A program made the position numbers and the translations under genes. This document shows, piece by piece, positions 44,640 to 57,592 of a stretch of DNA of 64,000 nucleotides. Position 1 is the stretch's first letter. Each line of letters begins with the position of its first letter. The notes below the pieces were generated by a model that saw only the letters and a program-made list of their open reading frames with translations, did not search any database and had not been told where the DNA came from. Origin of the DNA: Hofstenia miamia (Eukaryota; Xenacoelomorpha; Acoela); the NCBI GenBank assembly GCA_004352715.1, contig SCFE01000095.1, forward strand, positions 478,618 through 542,617, in the 5' to 3' direction.

Positions 44640-47600
44640 AAGTTGCTAACATTTATATTTGTTTTGGTTTTAGCAACTAATGAACATCAAAACTTCAATA
44701 TAATATAGAAATTGATTTAACACAGTTCTTTTCTAACTAATTTCATGATTATTTTAAATTTTCATCTGAGGCTGTTTTCATCATTATGTCACATTATAGG
44801 AGACTTAAATGTGTAATGCTAAGTATACATGCTGAATCATTTTATGTGCATGTAAATTTAATTAATATTTTTTCAATTTGAATATATAGATAGTCATACA
44901 TTCTGATTTGTAAGATCTCCTTGTCCTCATCATGCATAGCATATATTAAGGCTCTTTTAAAATTATTTTTTGATAGAGAATGCTTTGTATGACAGGTGGA
45001 TTGGAATCCCACTGTTGTTATTTAAAACTTCATGCATTATATGTACTTCATAAAACTTCTATATATTTTAATTCAATCAAAATTTGTGATTCTTAGCAAG
45101 AAACAGTAATTTAGGCTGAAATAGAATTTTGAAATAATTGCATGTAAGTACAAGCCAATTTTTTGTCAAAGTTGAACCATCAAAAATACAAAGAAACATT
45201 GCACTATGTAAAATTATAAGCAATCAAGCATTTTGACATGAGACAAATTTAATAAATTAATAATGCTAATTACAATGCAGTGACAAAGCCTTTGCCAACT
45301 ATGCTTAAATATTAACATTGCTACTATATGTTCTGAATAGATCCAACTGAAAATGCAAATGAGGATTTGGAATTAATGAGGAGGTTATGAACAACAGTAA
45401 CAATGTTGAGTAAATGAAAATTGGGTAATCAAATTTAGATTTAGTTCCTCTAATATCTATTCCATGATTTTTTAATTTGTTAAAAAATATGATAGTTACA
45501 TAATTTAAATTTGATTAAAATTTTGTTATGATTCTCTATTTTTAATGTGACAGCAAATGATTTCATTTAAAATTTTTTATCAAAAATTAACAAATATTGA
45601 CATTCATTAAAAATACCTAATAAATAGGGAAAGAATTTCAGGGAATTTTGAAAATACTCAAAGAAGACATATAGCTTAATTTCAATGCCAAGAGACTTCC
45701 AAAAATGATACTCCCATAGTATTCATGTGAGAATCAATGCAAAAGCAGTAGACTGAATCAAATTTAAACAAATTGTACTTTACTAAGCAAAAATAATAAT
45801 TTCCATTTGAGTGTTATCAAAAAATAGTATTCATAAAGCAACTTGTAATAATATACTGTAAAATATCACATGATCAAAAATCATACAATCCAATAAATAA
45901 TAGAGTCCATATAAGCATTAGCAAGATTACGCTATTTGTTCAATTTCCTTAGTAGGATTTACTAGCTTAAATTTTTTAATTTTTTTCATTTTAAACCTGT
46001 TATGATTGTAACACAATAATTGTAGAAATTGATGAAATTAGAAAAAAATATATCAAAGTGATCCACCCTGAATCTTTGGCCAAGTTGTAAAGTACTAATG
46101 TTTTCAAATTATTGCAGAAAATGTGAAACAAAACTTATAAGTTTATATCTAAGCTATATCCCTAACTAAGGCAATAGTATGTATGTAATTAAAATAAAAC
46201 ATAATGCTTATTGAAAATACAAAGCTGTCTAAAATAAACAAAACAAATTAATTGCAAATACTTGAAAAAGTTTTATAGCATAATGCTACAATTTGCCATT
46301 AGTTAAGTTACTATCATTTTTTCTTCAAATTACAAAATTTATAGCAGTAAAGCATTAACTAAAATAATTGAACAGACATTTACAATGACTTTAGTTCTTT
46401 GCTTCAAGGATTGAAGCAAAATTCTTTACCCTATTAATAACAACTGAGACAATCTTCTGTGTAAAGATTCATAGTGTAACTAGCACAACAATTTCAAAAG
46501 GTATTATTGAACTTTGAATATCCAATTCCTTCCAATTTTTTTGAATGCATTGCAAATATTTCATTATTATTATACTTCTTTAATGGTATTTACTTTGTAT
46601 TAATTGAAGGATTAAGAATTGCCAAAGTATTCCCATAAATGAGTATGAAACCATGTGCATGACAAGGTTGTATGTTCAAAAGAATTTTGTTTAGATTAAA
46701 ATATCATTGTGAAAATTATAAATTTAAGGGTTAATAATAAGAAAATGTGAAAAAAAGTTATAAATGTGTGTTTTAGCTCACTGCACTGCTCACAGAATTA
46801 TTGCAAGAACTCTATCACAGTGATTTTCTTCATTAAAATTACTACTGCTCTTCATCTCTTCTATATCTAACTGATTTATCATATATAATTTGAGACCAAT
46901 GTAATATTGTATCTATAAACCTAAGGCTAATGTAAGCAATGATTTGTAAATTTAAGACTGATGTAAATGTTGATTTGTAAATTTAGCTCCCAAGAAATTG
47001 CTTAATGTTGTAACAATTAATGTTATGGAAATCTATGTATACAAATACCAAGTTAATATATTTTTAGAAACATAGAATATCTAAAACAGACAAACTATCA
47101 GATTCCTAGCAAATCTTAATGAAAAAATCTTTTTGCAAATTTCAAAATTGATTCTATTTGCAAGTAAATACAATATGAGGGCAACTATAACAAATAACAA
47201 AGTAAGATTACATGATGTAAAAAACATAACTAATATTAATATAATTTTATTGAAGTTGATAATCAATAAAAAATGTCAATTAAAATTATTTTCTAGATTT
47301 AAATATTCAAAACTCAAGTGTTTTATGCTTCAATAATTCCAAAAACAAGTAGTCAAAAACCATAAAATGATATTTGTCCAAAAATTTTATTATTTATTTC
47401 ATCATTGCTGATTTTGCAGTAACTGCAAACATTGTATGAAATATTTCCTTCTACAAAAGTGTATTTATAGTGTAATTGGAAATCAATTTAGAGAGGTATT
47501 TCAATACATGGCATAAAATAGGTTTTTAACAAATTGCCCTGCATTTTTATGTTGTTCCAAAATATTTCTGTATGGTGTGGCATAATCTGTGTGTGTGGCC

Positions 47601-47930
47601 AATTTAAGAGAAAGAATGAAGATAATTAAGACTTAATTGCAATAATAATTTATTGTAAAGCACATGGTTATTATCATTTGATTATTTGTAGAATTTTATA
47701 AAAGCAGTTTTTGATATTAATTTGCTCAGCAGTATTTGAACAAAATCAAAAGATGATCTCATGCATGCTAATTAATGATGACATTGCATAATTAATAGCA
47801 GACAAATAACTACAAGGAAAACTGTCAACAATGTCTACTAGCTGAGTATTTGATTGTTTACAATTATTTGATATAAATATGCAGTAATTGATTTTATTTG
47901 TGATGAACAAATTTTACTGGATTTACTTTG
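44640..47930. other. anonymous AT-rich DNA
   Basis: About 3.3 kb with no coding, RNA or mobile-element signal that I can recognise. Confidence 0.45.
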
Positions 47931-47951
47931 TTATTTTGTCAGGTTATTTAA

Positions 47952-48481
47952 TTAGTTAAATGGAAAGCTAAACATTTGAGCACAAGAGTAATCCAATGGT
48001 GGTCTCCAAATCTGGTTAAAGGAATTTCAGAGCAGCTGCACAATCCAGCCATTCAAAGTGTGGTGCAGCCAGTAGCAGAGATTCCTCAAAGTGCTCTAAA
48101 GTTAGGACTAGGAATAGAGATTTTTCTCTGTTATAGCTTTCCTATCATTTGTGCAATAAATAGCAAATGCTTTATAATATTAGCTATATTGATATCACTA
48201 GGTTAACCCTTTTTAGATCCAAATTGCTCTATGATTACAATAAACCTTATTATACATATGAGGTACCTTGGAGCCCCATACTCATCCAGTTGGCTTATAC
48301 TTTGTATTTACTAATTAAATTGTTATATGATGAATTTAAAATCCTGAGTCCAATGTTAGACACTGGACTGACTGATACTGTCCTTTTCTTGCTGACTGCT
48401 TTGATTGTTCACATGTATGAAAGGTCAAGATGTACATTTATAAATATAGGGTTATCACATGTAAGGCAAAATAACAAATGA
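47952..48481 (+). other. two open frames, unknown
   Basis: 47952-48206 reads LVKWKAKHLSTRVIQWWSP and AIQSVVQPVAEIPQSALKLG before becoming hydrophobic. 48167-48481 reads YNKPYYTYEVPWSPILIQLA and MLDTGLTDTVLF. The first part looks protein-like (a polypyrimidine tract and ttgtcag acceptor precede it at about 47942). Neither is recognised. They may be exon remnants or chance. Confidence 0.2.
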
Positions 48482-48597
48482 AAGCATTGAGGTGGCATTA
48501 TTTCCCTTTATTTACTTAGCAATAATAACAAGAACAATCAGTGCACTAAATTATTAAGTCATCACATACACACTCTCACTGAGACAACATTCCACAT

Positions 48598-48780
48598 ACT
48601 AAGAGAACCATTGGTGTCCTCTGTTATGTCCAAGTAGTCTGAAGCTGTTACCAAAGATAAAAGCCTCTCTTAAGCATTGATCAGCATCAGGTTTCAAACC
48701 TTTACCATCTACTGCTCTCAACCTAAACAAGCTGTTGTTGATCATTACATTCAGAAATGCTGGTGTATTATTAATTTAGT
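48598..48780 (-). other. protein-like open frame, unknown
   Basis: About 58 codons on the minus strand: NVMINNSLFRLRAVDGKG, PDADQCLREAFIFGNSFR, GHNRGHQWFS-stop. The residue mix looks like real protein. The family is not recognised. No ATG-led start and no clear acceptor, so it is listed as a remnant only. Confidence 0.25.
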
Positions 48781-49864
48781 TAATGCCTAAAGCAAATTGA
48801 TTTGGTTGAGAATGTTTTTGGGATCTGTTATACCTGATCCATTGCATATATGTATAGAAGCTTCTACAAGCTAGCAAATTATAGGTTGACAAGATTCTAC
48901 AATAGCAAAGCAATACTTCCAAGGAAGTAATTGATAAATTTTAGGATAATTTCTGTTTTATTCATCATTATATTTTACTGAATTTAAAATAAATAATAAT
49001 GCATTTTCAGATCACTCTGACTTAATTACTTGCCTGTAGCACAGCAGTTCTGCCTTTGGTAGCATACTTTCATAAAGCACTCTGGCCATTTTCTAGAACA
49101 GCCTGTAATGTGTTTCAGCAAACTCAAAAAAACAGTTGTAATTTGCACCATGCTTTGACTTACAGAAACATACTGGCCCATATTATGCCAATACTAGGTG
49201 CCCAATTCAATTCTATTTTTCTTTTAATATGAAATTGATTTAGAGTACTGTTTCAATACATGGGATAAAGACATTTTTAGTGATTGCAACAAATGGTATG
49301 CAGGTACCAAGTTCCCAATTTAATTCCATTTTCAGTATTTATTTTGTAGTTTATATTTAAATAAGCTTTAACAAAAAACAAAAAGGAAAAATGGAATTGA
49401 GATTTTTGTTTTTCAATATTTTTTTTTTATTTTCATTTTTTGCTTTTCCCTTTTTGTTTTCATATTACATTTTTGTTTTTTATTTGCAAATCATTTGAAA
49501 AACATAGAAAATGAAAAATTGCACAATGTAAATTGATAAAAAAAATCTGTTTCTCAATTTCAATATTTATTTACTTTTTTCAAAATTATCAAAATGAAAA
49601 ATGAAGAGCAGAATTAAATTGGCCACCTGGTACCAGTAAACCATATGTTACAATCATTAATAATAACTTTATGCCTAATTGGTGTGTCTATAAAGTAATA
49701 AGATGATTATTTTTTACTAGCTGTTTGTGTGTATATGATTTATTGTAGACCAGATAATCAACCTATGGCTTTTGTGAGTTTAGTTCAGTAAATTACATCT
49801 ACTTCACTTATCTATCTTAAAGTCATACACATCATTATTCTAGACAGCTTGCTTTTACACCAAA

Positions 49865-50140
49865 ATGGGGATGCAAAATGGCCTCAGTGACAAAGAAATC
49901 CATGAAAAGTTGACTACAGATTTTCTGATGATGCTGCAAGTTATTCCACTGTGTCACTCTGGTGCAAAAACTTCAGGAATAATTTATGCATATTTTGGTG
50001 AGACCTTCCACACAGTGGGTGACCAAGGATATCTTGAAGTGATGTCCAAAGTCAGCAATTGAGCAGAGAGTTGAGGATCTCAAAAGATAAAGTTCAGCAG
50101 ACCCTCACTGATGGCCTTAAGATATGCAAATTAGCAACCT
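49865..50140 (+). pseudogene. mariner-type transposase remnant 3 (N-terminus)
   Basis: GLSDKEIHEKLTTDF matches the first helix-turn-helix of mariner-type transposases (.k.IH..L...yg). After frame changes VSQQLSRELRISKDKVQQTL matches the second (ia..L.iS...V..iL). No catalytic domain follows. It is a different sequence from the other two mariner-type remnants. Confidence 0.5.
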
Positions 50141-50154
50141 AGTTTTCCAAGGAA

Positions 50155-50345
50155 TATTTGGCCTCATTCTTTCCTTGAGTGCTGTTTCAGTTTCCAAATC
50201 TTTTGGTTGTACCTATTCTTTTACTATTCTTGCCATTTCCAATTCTTCATCTTTATCTCCCTTGAGAGTGTTAATTACTTCCTTCCTTAACTCACATCTA
50301 TTTGCAAGTTTCTCAACTGTCTTACAAGCCTCTACTCAGTAACTT
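50155..50345 (-). other. protein-like remnant, unknown
   Basis: The minus-strand frame VEACKTVEKLANRCELRKEV, NTLKGDKDEELEMARIVKE, stop, VQPKDLETETALKERM is charged and helix-like. One stop interrupts it. Not recognised. Confidence 0.25.
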
Positions 50346-51847
50346 CTAATAATATTGATGTTATCTTTTATTCCTTTTATTCTTCTAAAATCCCCTTCTT
50401 GCTAAGCAGTGTTAGTTGCTTTCTATACTTCCTCTAAATTTCTAAAAAAACACATTTTTGCCAATTGCTCTGTTAATATTGCAGCTATTGCCATGAAAAT
50501 TTGCAGGCTTATAGAGCTCTGCAAGTTTATGATTTTAAGCCTTTTACAAGTCTGAACATGTCACATTTGCGCTCCCTAGAAGGAAAATAATTTTTTTGCT
50601 TTCATTGATGATATTTGGAGAGAACTCACACAAAAAATTGGCAATGGAATTTGAAAATTAAAAGTTTTTTTAAATTCCAAGCATTAGTAGTTTATATAAA
50701 TTTTTTAATAAGCCTGAATTTTTAAATTTTTTATACCATTTATTTGAAAAAATTTTTTTTTAGAAAATGTTTTTTTGTTTTTTCACTCTAGTGAGTTTGA
50801 AATTTCAAGACAAAATTTCACACAGCCATAAATTTTTCTAAAAAAATTTATTTTGAAAATTCAGGTTGGCCTTTAGATATTATACTTTAAGTTTAACAGG
50901 CTATAGCAACAAACATTTTAAGGATATCACAGCTCCATTTGAATTTTTAAGTAGAAAATTTTACTGAAAGAATTGGGTTGTCAGCTTGTTTAGCTCTAAG
51001 ATCAATATTGGTTGAGCTAGGCTTGCCAGAGCTGGGAAAATTTTTAAGAGAAGATATTTTCTTTAATAACTTTTGATATAATAAAGCTATGAATAAGATT
51101 TTTACACCAAAATGCGCAGTTTTGAAAGGAGATTATAATTTTTTGTTCCTGAAAGTCTTAAAAATTTCAACTAAAAAAACGTTTTTCTTAAAATTAAAAT
51201 TTCAAAAATTGGGAATTTTTTCTTTGAGATATTTGCAGTAATACAAGAAGTAACATTCAAAAAGAATTTTCCCAAAATTCCCCATCAATCTTCCATAATG
51301 GGAAATTTTCTATTTTAGATATGCATATCATAGGATGGGTTAGACATTTTTTAAAAATTAGTGATTTTTTTGACAAAAACTATCTATAAAATGCATTTTG
51401 TTTTAATTTCATTAATCTTTAACACTTTGTTTAGTAGTATTTTAATTCACATTAGGACACCCCTATAAACTTGCAAAAAATTAGTGTTTTCTTAAAGGTA
51501 TATTGTGGATGATGAAAATGGATATTATGGATAAACCTTGAAAATTCATTTACATTTTACTCCATTTTATTGATATCTGTGATCCATTCTGTCAATTTCT
51601 TTGAGATTTTGCCCTGGTTATTGAATATTCTGGGATTTCTGGGTTTTTGATAACATAAATTTTTTGGAGCATTGACTACTACTTCTCAGTAAAGATTGAT
51701 GTTTCTACATTGATTAAAGACTGACAAATGTGTTTCATGCATTAAATTTCTAGATTTAGAAGCCCTTTCACTGTCATTCAATGAATTAAATGTGAAAACT
51801 CACATTTGCAAGATTTCTTTTAAAACTGCTCTTTAACTACAGCTTAA

Positions 51848-52640
51848 AATGAAAAACCAATGTAGTATTCAGATTCTACAGGTCTGAAATTATTTGAAAA
51901 TGTCAATCTCTTATCTTTTAAGTCGATCTAGAGGTTGCATTGTGAAATTTTCTGGAATGCCTTAGTGTCATTTTCAATGTGCTCTAAATTTAAGAGATCT
52001 GATTTTTTGGAATCAATTCCAAAAGCAAATGTTTGTTTAAAATTGCTCATTCTACCTAAATTTGATGCCCCTATGTTGATTTATTAAATTTTCACTTTGA
52101 GCTGTAATTTTACTGTAAATTGAGAAATTATATGCAATTTTTCTTAGATTTGGCAAAAAAACCCTAACTTTGCAACATTGATATTAAAACCACTATTTAG
52201 GGACTTCTTAAAATTAAAAAATGATTTTATATTCAGAATGCACATATCTAAATTTACTTAAAAATGTTCAGATCTTATTTTGTAAGTTGATCTAGAGGTT
52301 GTATTGTGAAATTTTCTGGAATGCTTAGTGTCATTTTCAATGTACCCTAGATTTAAGTGATCTAATTTTTGGGAATCAATTACAAAAGCAAATATTTGTC
52401 TAAAATTGCTCATTATACCTAAATTTGATGCTTCTGAGTCAATTTATAATATTAAATTTTCAATTTAATAACTTCTTTCTGAGTAAATTTATGAATTATA
52501 AACACATTTTTTCTGAAATTTCAATAAAACGCGAATTTTGTTAGATAGATTCTCAAATCACTTTCCAAATATTCTTTGAAATGGAAAGATTTTAGTATAT
52601 TCTGAATATAGATGTCAAAAATTAACTATAGATACTTACA
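51848..52640. repeat. 368-bp tandem repeat, about 2.2 copies
   Basis: 51848-52105 and 52216-52470 are similar (for example gtgaaattttctggaatgc, aaaattgctcat, cctaaatttgatgc), offset about 368 bp, and a third partial copy begins near 52590 (agtatattctgaatatagatg). No coding. Confidence 0.7.
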
Positions 52641-52721
52641 TTTTATTGTTCAAAGTCAAATGAGGCATTTAACTTTAAAATTCTATGCAGTTAGTTCTGA
52701 ATTACTAGCCTTTAAGGTATT

Positions 52722-52976
52722 TCATTTTTGACTAATAAGCTTTAACAGCTTGGCCTGGTGCACTCTTGCAGCAAAGTTTGACCTTGGAAGATAAGCAATG
52801 AAGCAAAGTAAGTTATTTTTTTGCCTCACGTAACATAACACAGTAATGATCCTTGCAGCCATTAAATCTGGAGAAGTGACCCTGCTAACATAATTGCTGC
52901 TGGAAATTACCACCACATATTCAAAATCTGAAAGATTTTCAGCAATCTCTTCCCACTTGAATAGTGTAAACTGCAC
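52722..52976 (-). CDS. unknown 84-codon open frame
   Basis: Minus strand, MQFTLFKWEEIAENLSDFEY, VVVISSSNYVSRV, SPDLMAARIITVLCYVRQKN, FAARVHQAKLLKLISQK-stop. It is continuously open in an AT-rich region, has a convincing residue mix and could follow an acceptor (aaaagtgcag) at about 52972. I do not recognise the family. Neighbours are a tandem repeat and a LINE. Confidence 0.35.
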   Translation of the reverse strand: MQFTLFKWEEIAENLSDFEYVVVISSSNYVSRVTSPDLMAARIITVLCYVRQKNNLLCFIAYLPRSNFAARVHQAKLLKLISQK

Positions 52977-53109
52977 TTTTAATAAAAATAATTTATTTTC
53001 AAACCTTTTTATAATATAAAAAAGTATAAAAATACTTATTAAGGTTTAAAGTAAATTGTTTTCTTTAATTCCACTTAGTTGCAAATTGATATTACTTAGT
53101 TACAGACTT

Positions 53110-54237
53110 TATTCTTTGAATANCTTTGGTGATAATTCTAATTTAATTTTTTTCATAAATTCTTTAAAATTCAATTCTTCTTTAATTTCAGGTTATAATC
53201 TGTTCCACAGATCAATACAGTAAGTAATAAAACCATTCTTCATGATTCTTTTTCTAAAATTAAATTTTCTATAACACTTAGTTCTTACATGGAATGTTGA
53301 TGAAATATCTTTGATCTAATTTTGAAAAATATTTGTAGTGATTTTAGTTTTTGTAGATAGTCTAATGAAAAAAGATTGTAAATTCTTCCGATGATTTTTT
53401 GTTTGCCTTTTTACCATTTGATAGCTAAACTCCAATTCAACATACTTTCTACCTTATTTTTTGATCGCTTAGATAAGTTTGTCAACAAACATTTTGAATA
53501 TAAATATTGAGGCAGAATATACGATTTCAATATTATTTTCCATTTAATTGGTATAAAGCTTTGTAACTTACTAAGTTTTTTGATCCCTTGAGCCATTTTT
53601 TTATTATTTTATTCATATGTTCTTTAAATATTAATTTATTATCAAAAATAATACCTAAGAATAAAATTTTATTTTCTTCTTTAATGGTTTTACTGTTTAT
53701 TTGTAGGCTTAGTTTCTCATCATTTGCTTTATTTAGGACCATGAACTTTGATTTTCAATATTAAGCTTCATTTTATTCTTATCAAAATATAAGATAATCT
53801 TCATGTTTGGTTGCAGATAATAAAGTATCATCAGCATAATGTATGCAGTAATGTATGCATTTTATTTTATTATCCAATTTGATGTCATTTACATATATGT
53901 TAAGCAATAGGGGTCCTAGTACTGAACCTTGTGGGATTCCATGGTTAATTATTATTGAATGAGATGTTATGTTTTTAATTTTTGCGCATTGCTGTCTGTT
54001 ATTTAAATAAGATCCAATTAAATTTATTGCTGAGTTTTCAAAATTATATATTTGTTGTAGTTTATTTATTAAGATATATGATCTATTGCATTGAATGTCT
54101 TTGATAAATCTAGCGATAAAATGAATATATTTTCTCCAATCATCTAAGACATGAATTAAAGCATCATTTGTTGATAAATTATTTCTAAATACAAATTGTA
54201 ACGATCAACGTAAATTATGTTTCTCAATATAATTATT
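53110..54237 (-). pseudogene. LINE reverse transcriptase (CR1/Jockey group), 3' part
   Basis: Minus strand from 54237. YIEKHNL, then SLQFVFRNNLSTNDALIHVL (Q.GFR...sT.dAl block), LSKTFNAIDH (catalytic block, Asp to Asn at FD), NLIGSYLNNRQQCAKI, INHGIPQGSVLGPLLLNIYV (block B intact), HYADDTLLS (YADD intact), KILFLGIIFDNKLIFKEHM, then the thumb and the C-terminal IDLWNRL-stop-PEIKEELNF (WN.LP..i). The single N at 53123 lies at its end. The N-terminal part of the same reading continues at 62606-62960, beyond the nested insertion. Confidence 0.85.
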
Positions 54238-54307
54238 TTTTTATAGTTTGGTGCGAACGCATATGATTGGAAAATATTTAAGTTAGTATTTAAGATCATA
54301 TTTAACT

Positions 54308-56656
54308 ATGAAAGAGAAAAGAGAAAAAGAAATAATTGGAATAGACGAAAATGGCAATTGTATAAATAAAATGCAACAAAGAAAATCAAAAAAAAAAGAA
54401 AAAGAATCAGAAGTTGTAAGAGCAACAGGACTATTACAAGCTCAATTAACAACAATATCTACTAATGAAGCTAATTCTGTTCAAAAGTTTTGTAGTGCTT
54501 GTGGTGGTGTGCTCAAGAGGAAAAGCGTGTGACGCAATGGCTACGGGTATCTTCATGTGAAGTGCACTGATCTTGATCATACTTCTTGACGTGACACTGA
54601 AGATTATAGATGCCAACGATGCTGTAATTCATCCACAGGCCTGACTCAACAACTAGCTGACCTTAACTTAATGGACACTTCATGTGATTCCAGCAAGATT
54701 ATTTTGAAGCTAAGAACAATTCTTTCTTCAAATATTCCTGTGATCAAGTGTGTCCCCAAAAGTGCTAGAATTCAAGTAGCTTGTTGTCTTTCATCTCTCA
54801 TAAAAAATGTTACAAACAACCCAGAAGATATCAAGAACTGGGCGCTTCTTCTAGCATTTCCTAAAATATGCTTCAACTCTGAGCAACAAGGAGGCAAAAA
54901 TAGAAAGCTAAAAGGTTTTGCAGAAAAGTGTAGTCATTATGGATTTTCTGAATTTCAAAATTGTTCTCCTCCAAAACGTAAATTCAAATGTTTTAGGCAT
55001 TTGGATCTTCCTAAACTTGTACAAAGCAAGTTTCATCATTTGACTGTATTGCGGAGCCAACAGACGAAATAGTTTCAGAGATGAGAAGCAAACATCCATG
55101 CAGCAGTCCCCCAGTGGTTACCATTTCCGAGTTTGAATCTTAATTAGTGAGCACAGTCCTTGTCAAAAAGTGCTTGATGTCGTTTCCCTCAAGCTCAGCT
55201 GGTGGACCCTACAGAAGACAATAGAACAGCAGCAATCAATCTTTGTGTTGCTCTCACGGAATTTGTTAATGTAGTTCTATCTGGTAAGGTTCCAAAGCTC
55301 ATCAGATCGTTTTTTTCGGAGCAAATTTGTTTGCTCTTAAAAAAAGCAAGAGGTTACCGTCCCATAGCAGTAGGAAACACACTGCCTCGTCTTATAGCTA
55401 AATGCACTGGGAAGTGTGTTGCATCTGAGAGGAAGAGAGAATTTCGTCAAATCCCTTTGGGTTACAACATGGCCAAAGGAGCAGTTCACACTGTTAGATC
55501 ATACATTTCAGCAAGAACTCTTTCTGATAACAATGTCATGCTAAACATTGACTATAAAAATGCTTTTAACAGCTTAAGCAGGCAAGCAATGTTGGATACT
55601 ACTCTTAAAAACCATCCAAAACTTTACCCATTTACCTCCTGTTGCTATGGCGAGCAAAGCTCCCTGTTTTTTGGTGACTCCATCATTTCTAGTGAAATCG
55701 GAGCACAGCAGGGTGATCCCGAAAGCTCACCTCTTTTTTGTGATACTATCCAAAAATATGTTGAAGGTTCGGTGAGCGAGCTCAATCTCTGGTACATGGA
55801 TTATGGTAATGTTGCTGACAAGACAGAAACAGTCCTTAGTGGCTTAGACAAAATCATTGAGTTTTGTGGCTCCATTGGTCTTGAAGTGAACCCTTCTAAA
55901 TGTGAACTAATTTTTCTTGGAAATCCCAACTCAGAGCTGCGTGCGAAAATTTTGAGTGATTTTGAAATTAGATGTAAAGGCATCAAAGTGATTGCAGTAA
56001 AAGATCTCATAGTTTTATAGGTCTTAATGTCCAGCGCAAACTTCTTGAAAGTAAGACAGCTGATTTCAAGCGCCTCTCAAGCAACCTTCTATTACTAGAA
56101 GATCATACTGCTTTGTTTCTTTTGAAAAATTGTTTAAGTGTGCCAAATCTTATTTACTATCTGCATATTGCTCCATGCTTTCTCAATGGCGATCTCTAAG
56201 ATGAGTATGATATAGTCATAACTCAAACTTTTGAAAATTTTACTAATGTTGCCTTAAATGCCACAAGTCTTTCTCAAGCCAAACTTCCTCCAAAATTTGG
56301 TGGTATAGGTTTGCCTTGCACTGCTCTCATAGCACCTGCAGCATTTCTTTTCTCAAAGTTTGCCTCTTACAGCCTGGTATGTTCCTTGCTTGCAGATGTT
56401 GTTCATTATGATAATTTGATAGAAAGCATTCAAAGCCAGAATGAGGAACATTCTAAAGCTAACCATGGCATTTCTATTTTGTTTGGTTCAAGTGAAGATC
56501 AAGAACCAAAAAATTCGATAAGTGAAGACAGACTAAAATCCCTTCTACTGATTAGTCCAGGTGAGGCAGCCTTAGCATTCGAAATGGTCAAAGTTCAGTT
56601 TCTTGCCCTTCCGAGCAACCCACTGAACAAAAAACTGGATGACAGTTTTGATGCAC
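54308..56656 (+). pseudogene. reverse transcriptase of the RLE-type retroelement
   Basis: A lysine-rich N-terminus (54308) leads to CSACGGVLKR, HVKCTDL and YRCQRC, a PHD-like Cys/His finger split by stops. Next comes VIKCVPKSARIQVACCLSSL, a conserved pre-RT region (iPk.aR..va..L..ll..v). The RT (55202-56020) reads GYRPIAVGN, LNIDYKNAFNS (catalytic Asp present), GAQQGDPESSPLF, LWYMDYGN (YxDD as YMDY, second Asp lost), LEVNPSKCEL. The thumb continues in new frames (PPKFGGIGLPCTALIAPAAF, ISPGEAALAFEM) to LDDSFDA at the N of 56657. Inactive. The same architecture appears, from memory, in uncharacterised RT proteins of cnidarians and insects. Confidence 0.8.
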
Positions 56657-57117
56657 NGGAAAACAAAACTATTTGAAGATAATACAGGTAGAACAAATTA
56701 ACCAAAAAGAGATCGCATTTTTGCTATAGCAATTAATGTTAAAAATACAATGACTCGTAAATAGGTAAAACAAATTTTATATACAAGTAAAAATATTCAA
56801 TTTCGCTATGCAAAAACCAATTTAATCATCCATCAATAACGCATTTCGTAAAAGTTTTTTAAACACGTAAAAAATTTTCCTGTCTTATACAAGTTAAACA
56901 AATTTTCTTAAAGAGTAATACACGCTAACCAAGTTTCGGAAAAATTTAAATATTACAAACACAACAAATATACTTAGACATTAAAGTCAAACATGGTCGC
57001 AATCTCGTTACCTAAATCATACATGCAAAAGTTATTTATTAATAATATACATAGATTTCAAAATATAACTATACACTGTAGGAGTCATTACACCTTGTAC
57101 CAACTTTTTTTACGTTT

Positions 57118-57515
57118 GTTGACTTTTCCATGTTTTTCATGTTTATACACATTTTAGTGACTTTACATGGGTTGTATGTATTTACATGGGTTTTCCAGCT
57201 TTCACTGCTTTACCGACCTTTTTTCCATGTTTTTCACTTTTATTTTGTTTTAGTGACTTTACAGGGGCTGTATGTATTTACATGGGTTTTCCGACTTTCA
57301 CTGCTTTGTTGACTTTTCCATGTTTTTCATGTTTATACACATTTTGGTGACTTTACAGGGGCTGTATGTATTTACATGGGTTTTCCGACTTTCACTGCTT
57401 TGTTGACTTTTCCATGTTTTTCACGTTTATACACATTTTGGTGACTTTACAGGGGCTGTATGTATTTACATGGGTTTTCCGACTTTCACTGCTTTGTTGA
57501 CTATTACATGTTTTT
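57118..57515. repeat. 94-bp tandem repeat, about 4.2 copies
   Basis: Units start at about 57118, 57214, 57308, 57402 and 57496. Each contains gacttttccatgtttttca, gtgactttacaggggctg and tttacatgggttttccgac. The frame through it is repeat-derived, not a gene. Confidence 0.9.
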
Positions 57516-57592
57516 TCAACTTCATTTGATTTACGGGCAATGTTTATGCGTTTGTATGCATCACTCGGTGTTCAGCTCTTTCCAAAGTATTA

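Noticed and set aside
55801-56010. Minus-strand frames opposite the RLE-type RT
   Set aside because: Shadow of the recognised plus-strand RT coding.
57130-57312. 60-codon frame in the 94-bp array
   Set aside because: The reading frame follows the tandem repeat and has no independent protein character.
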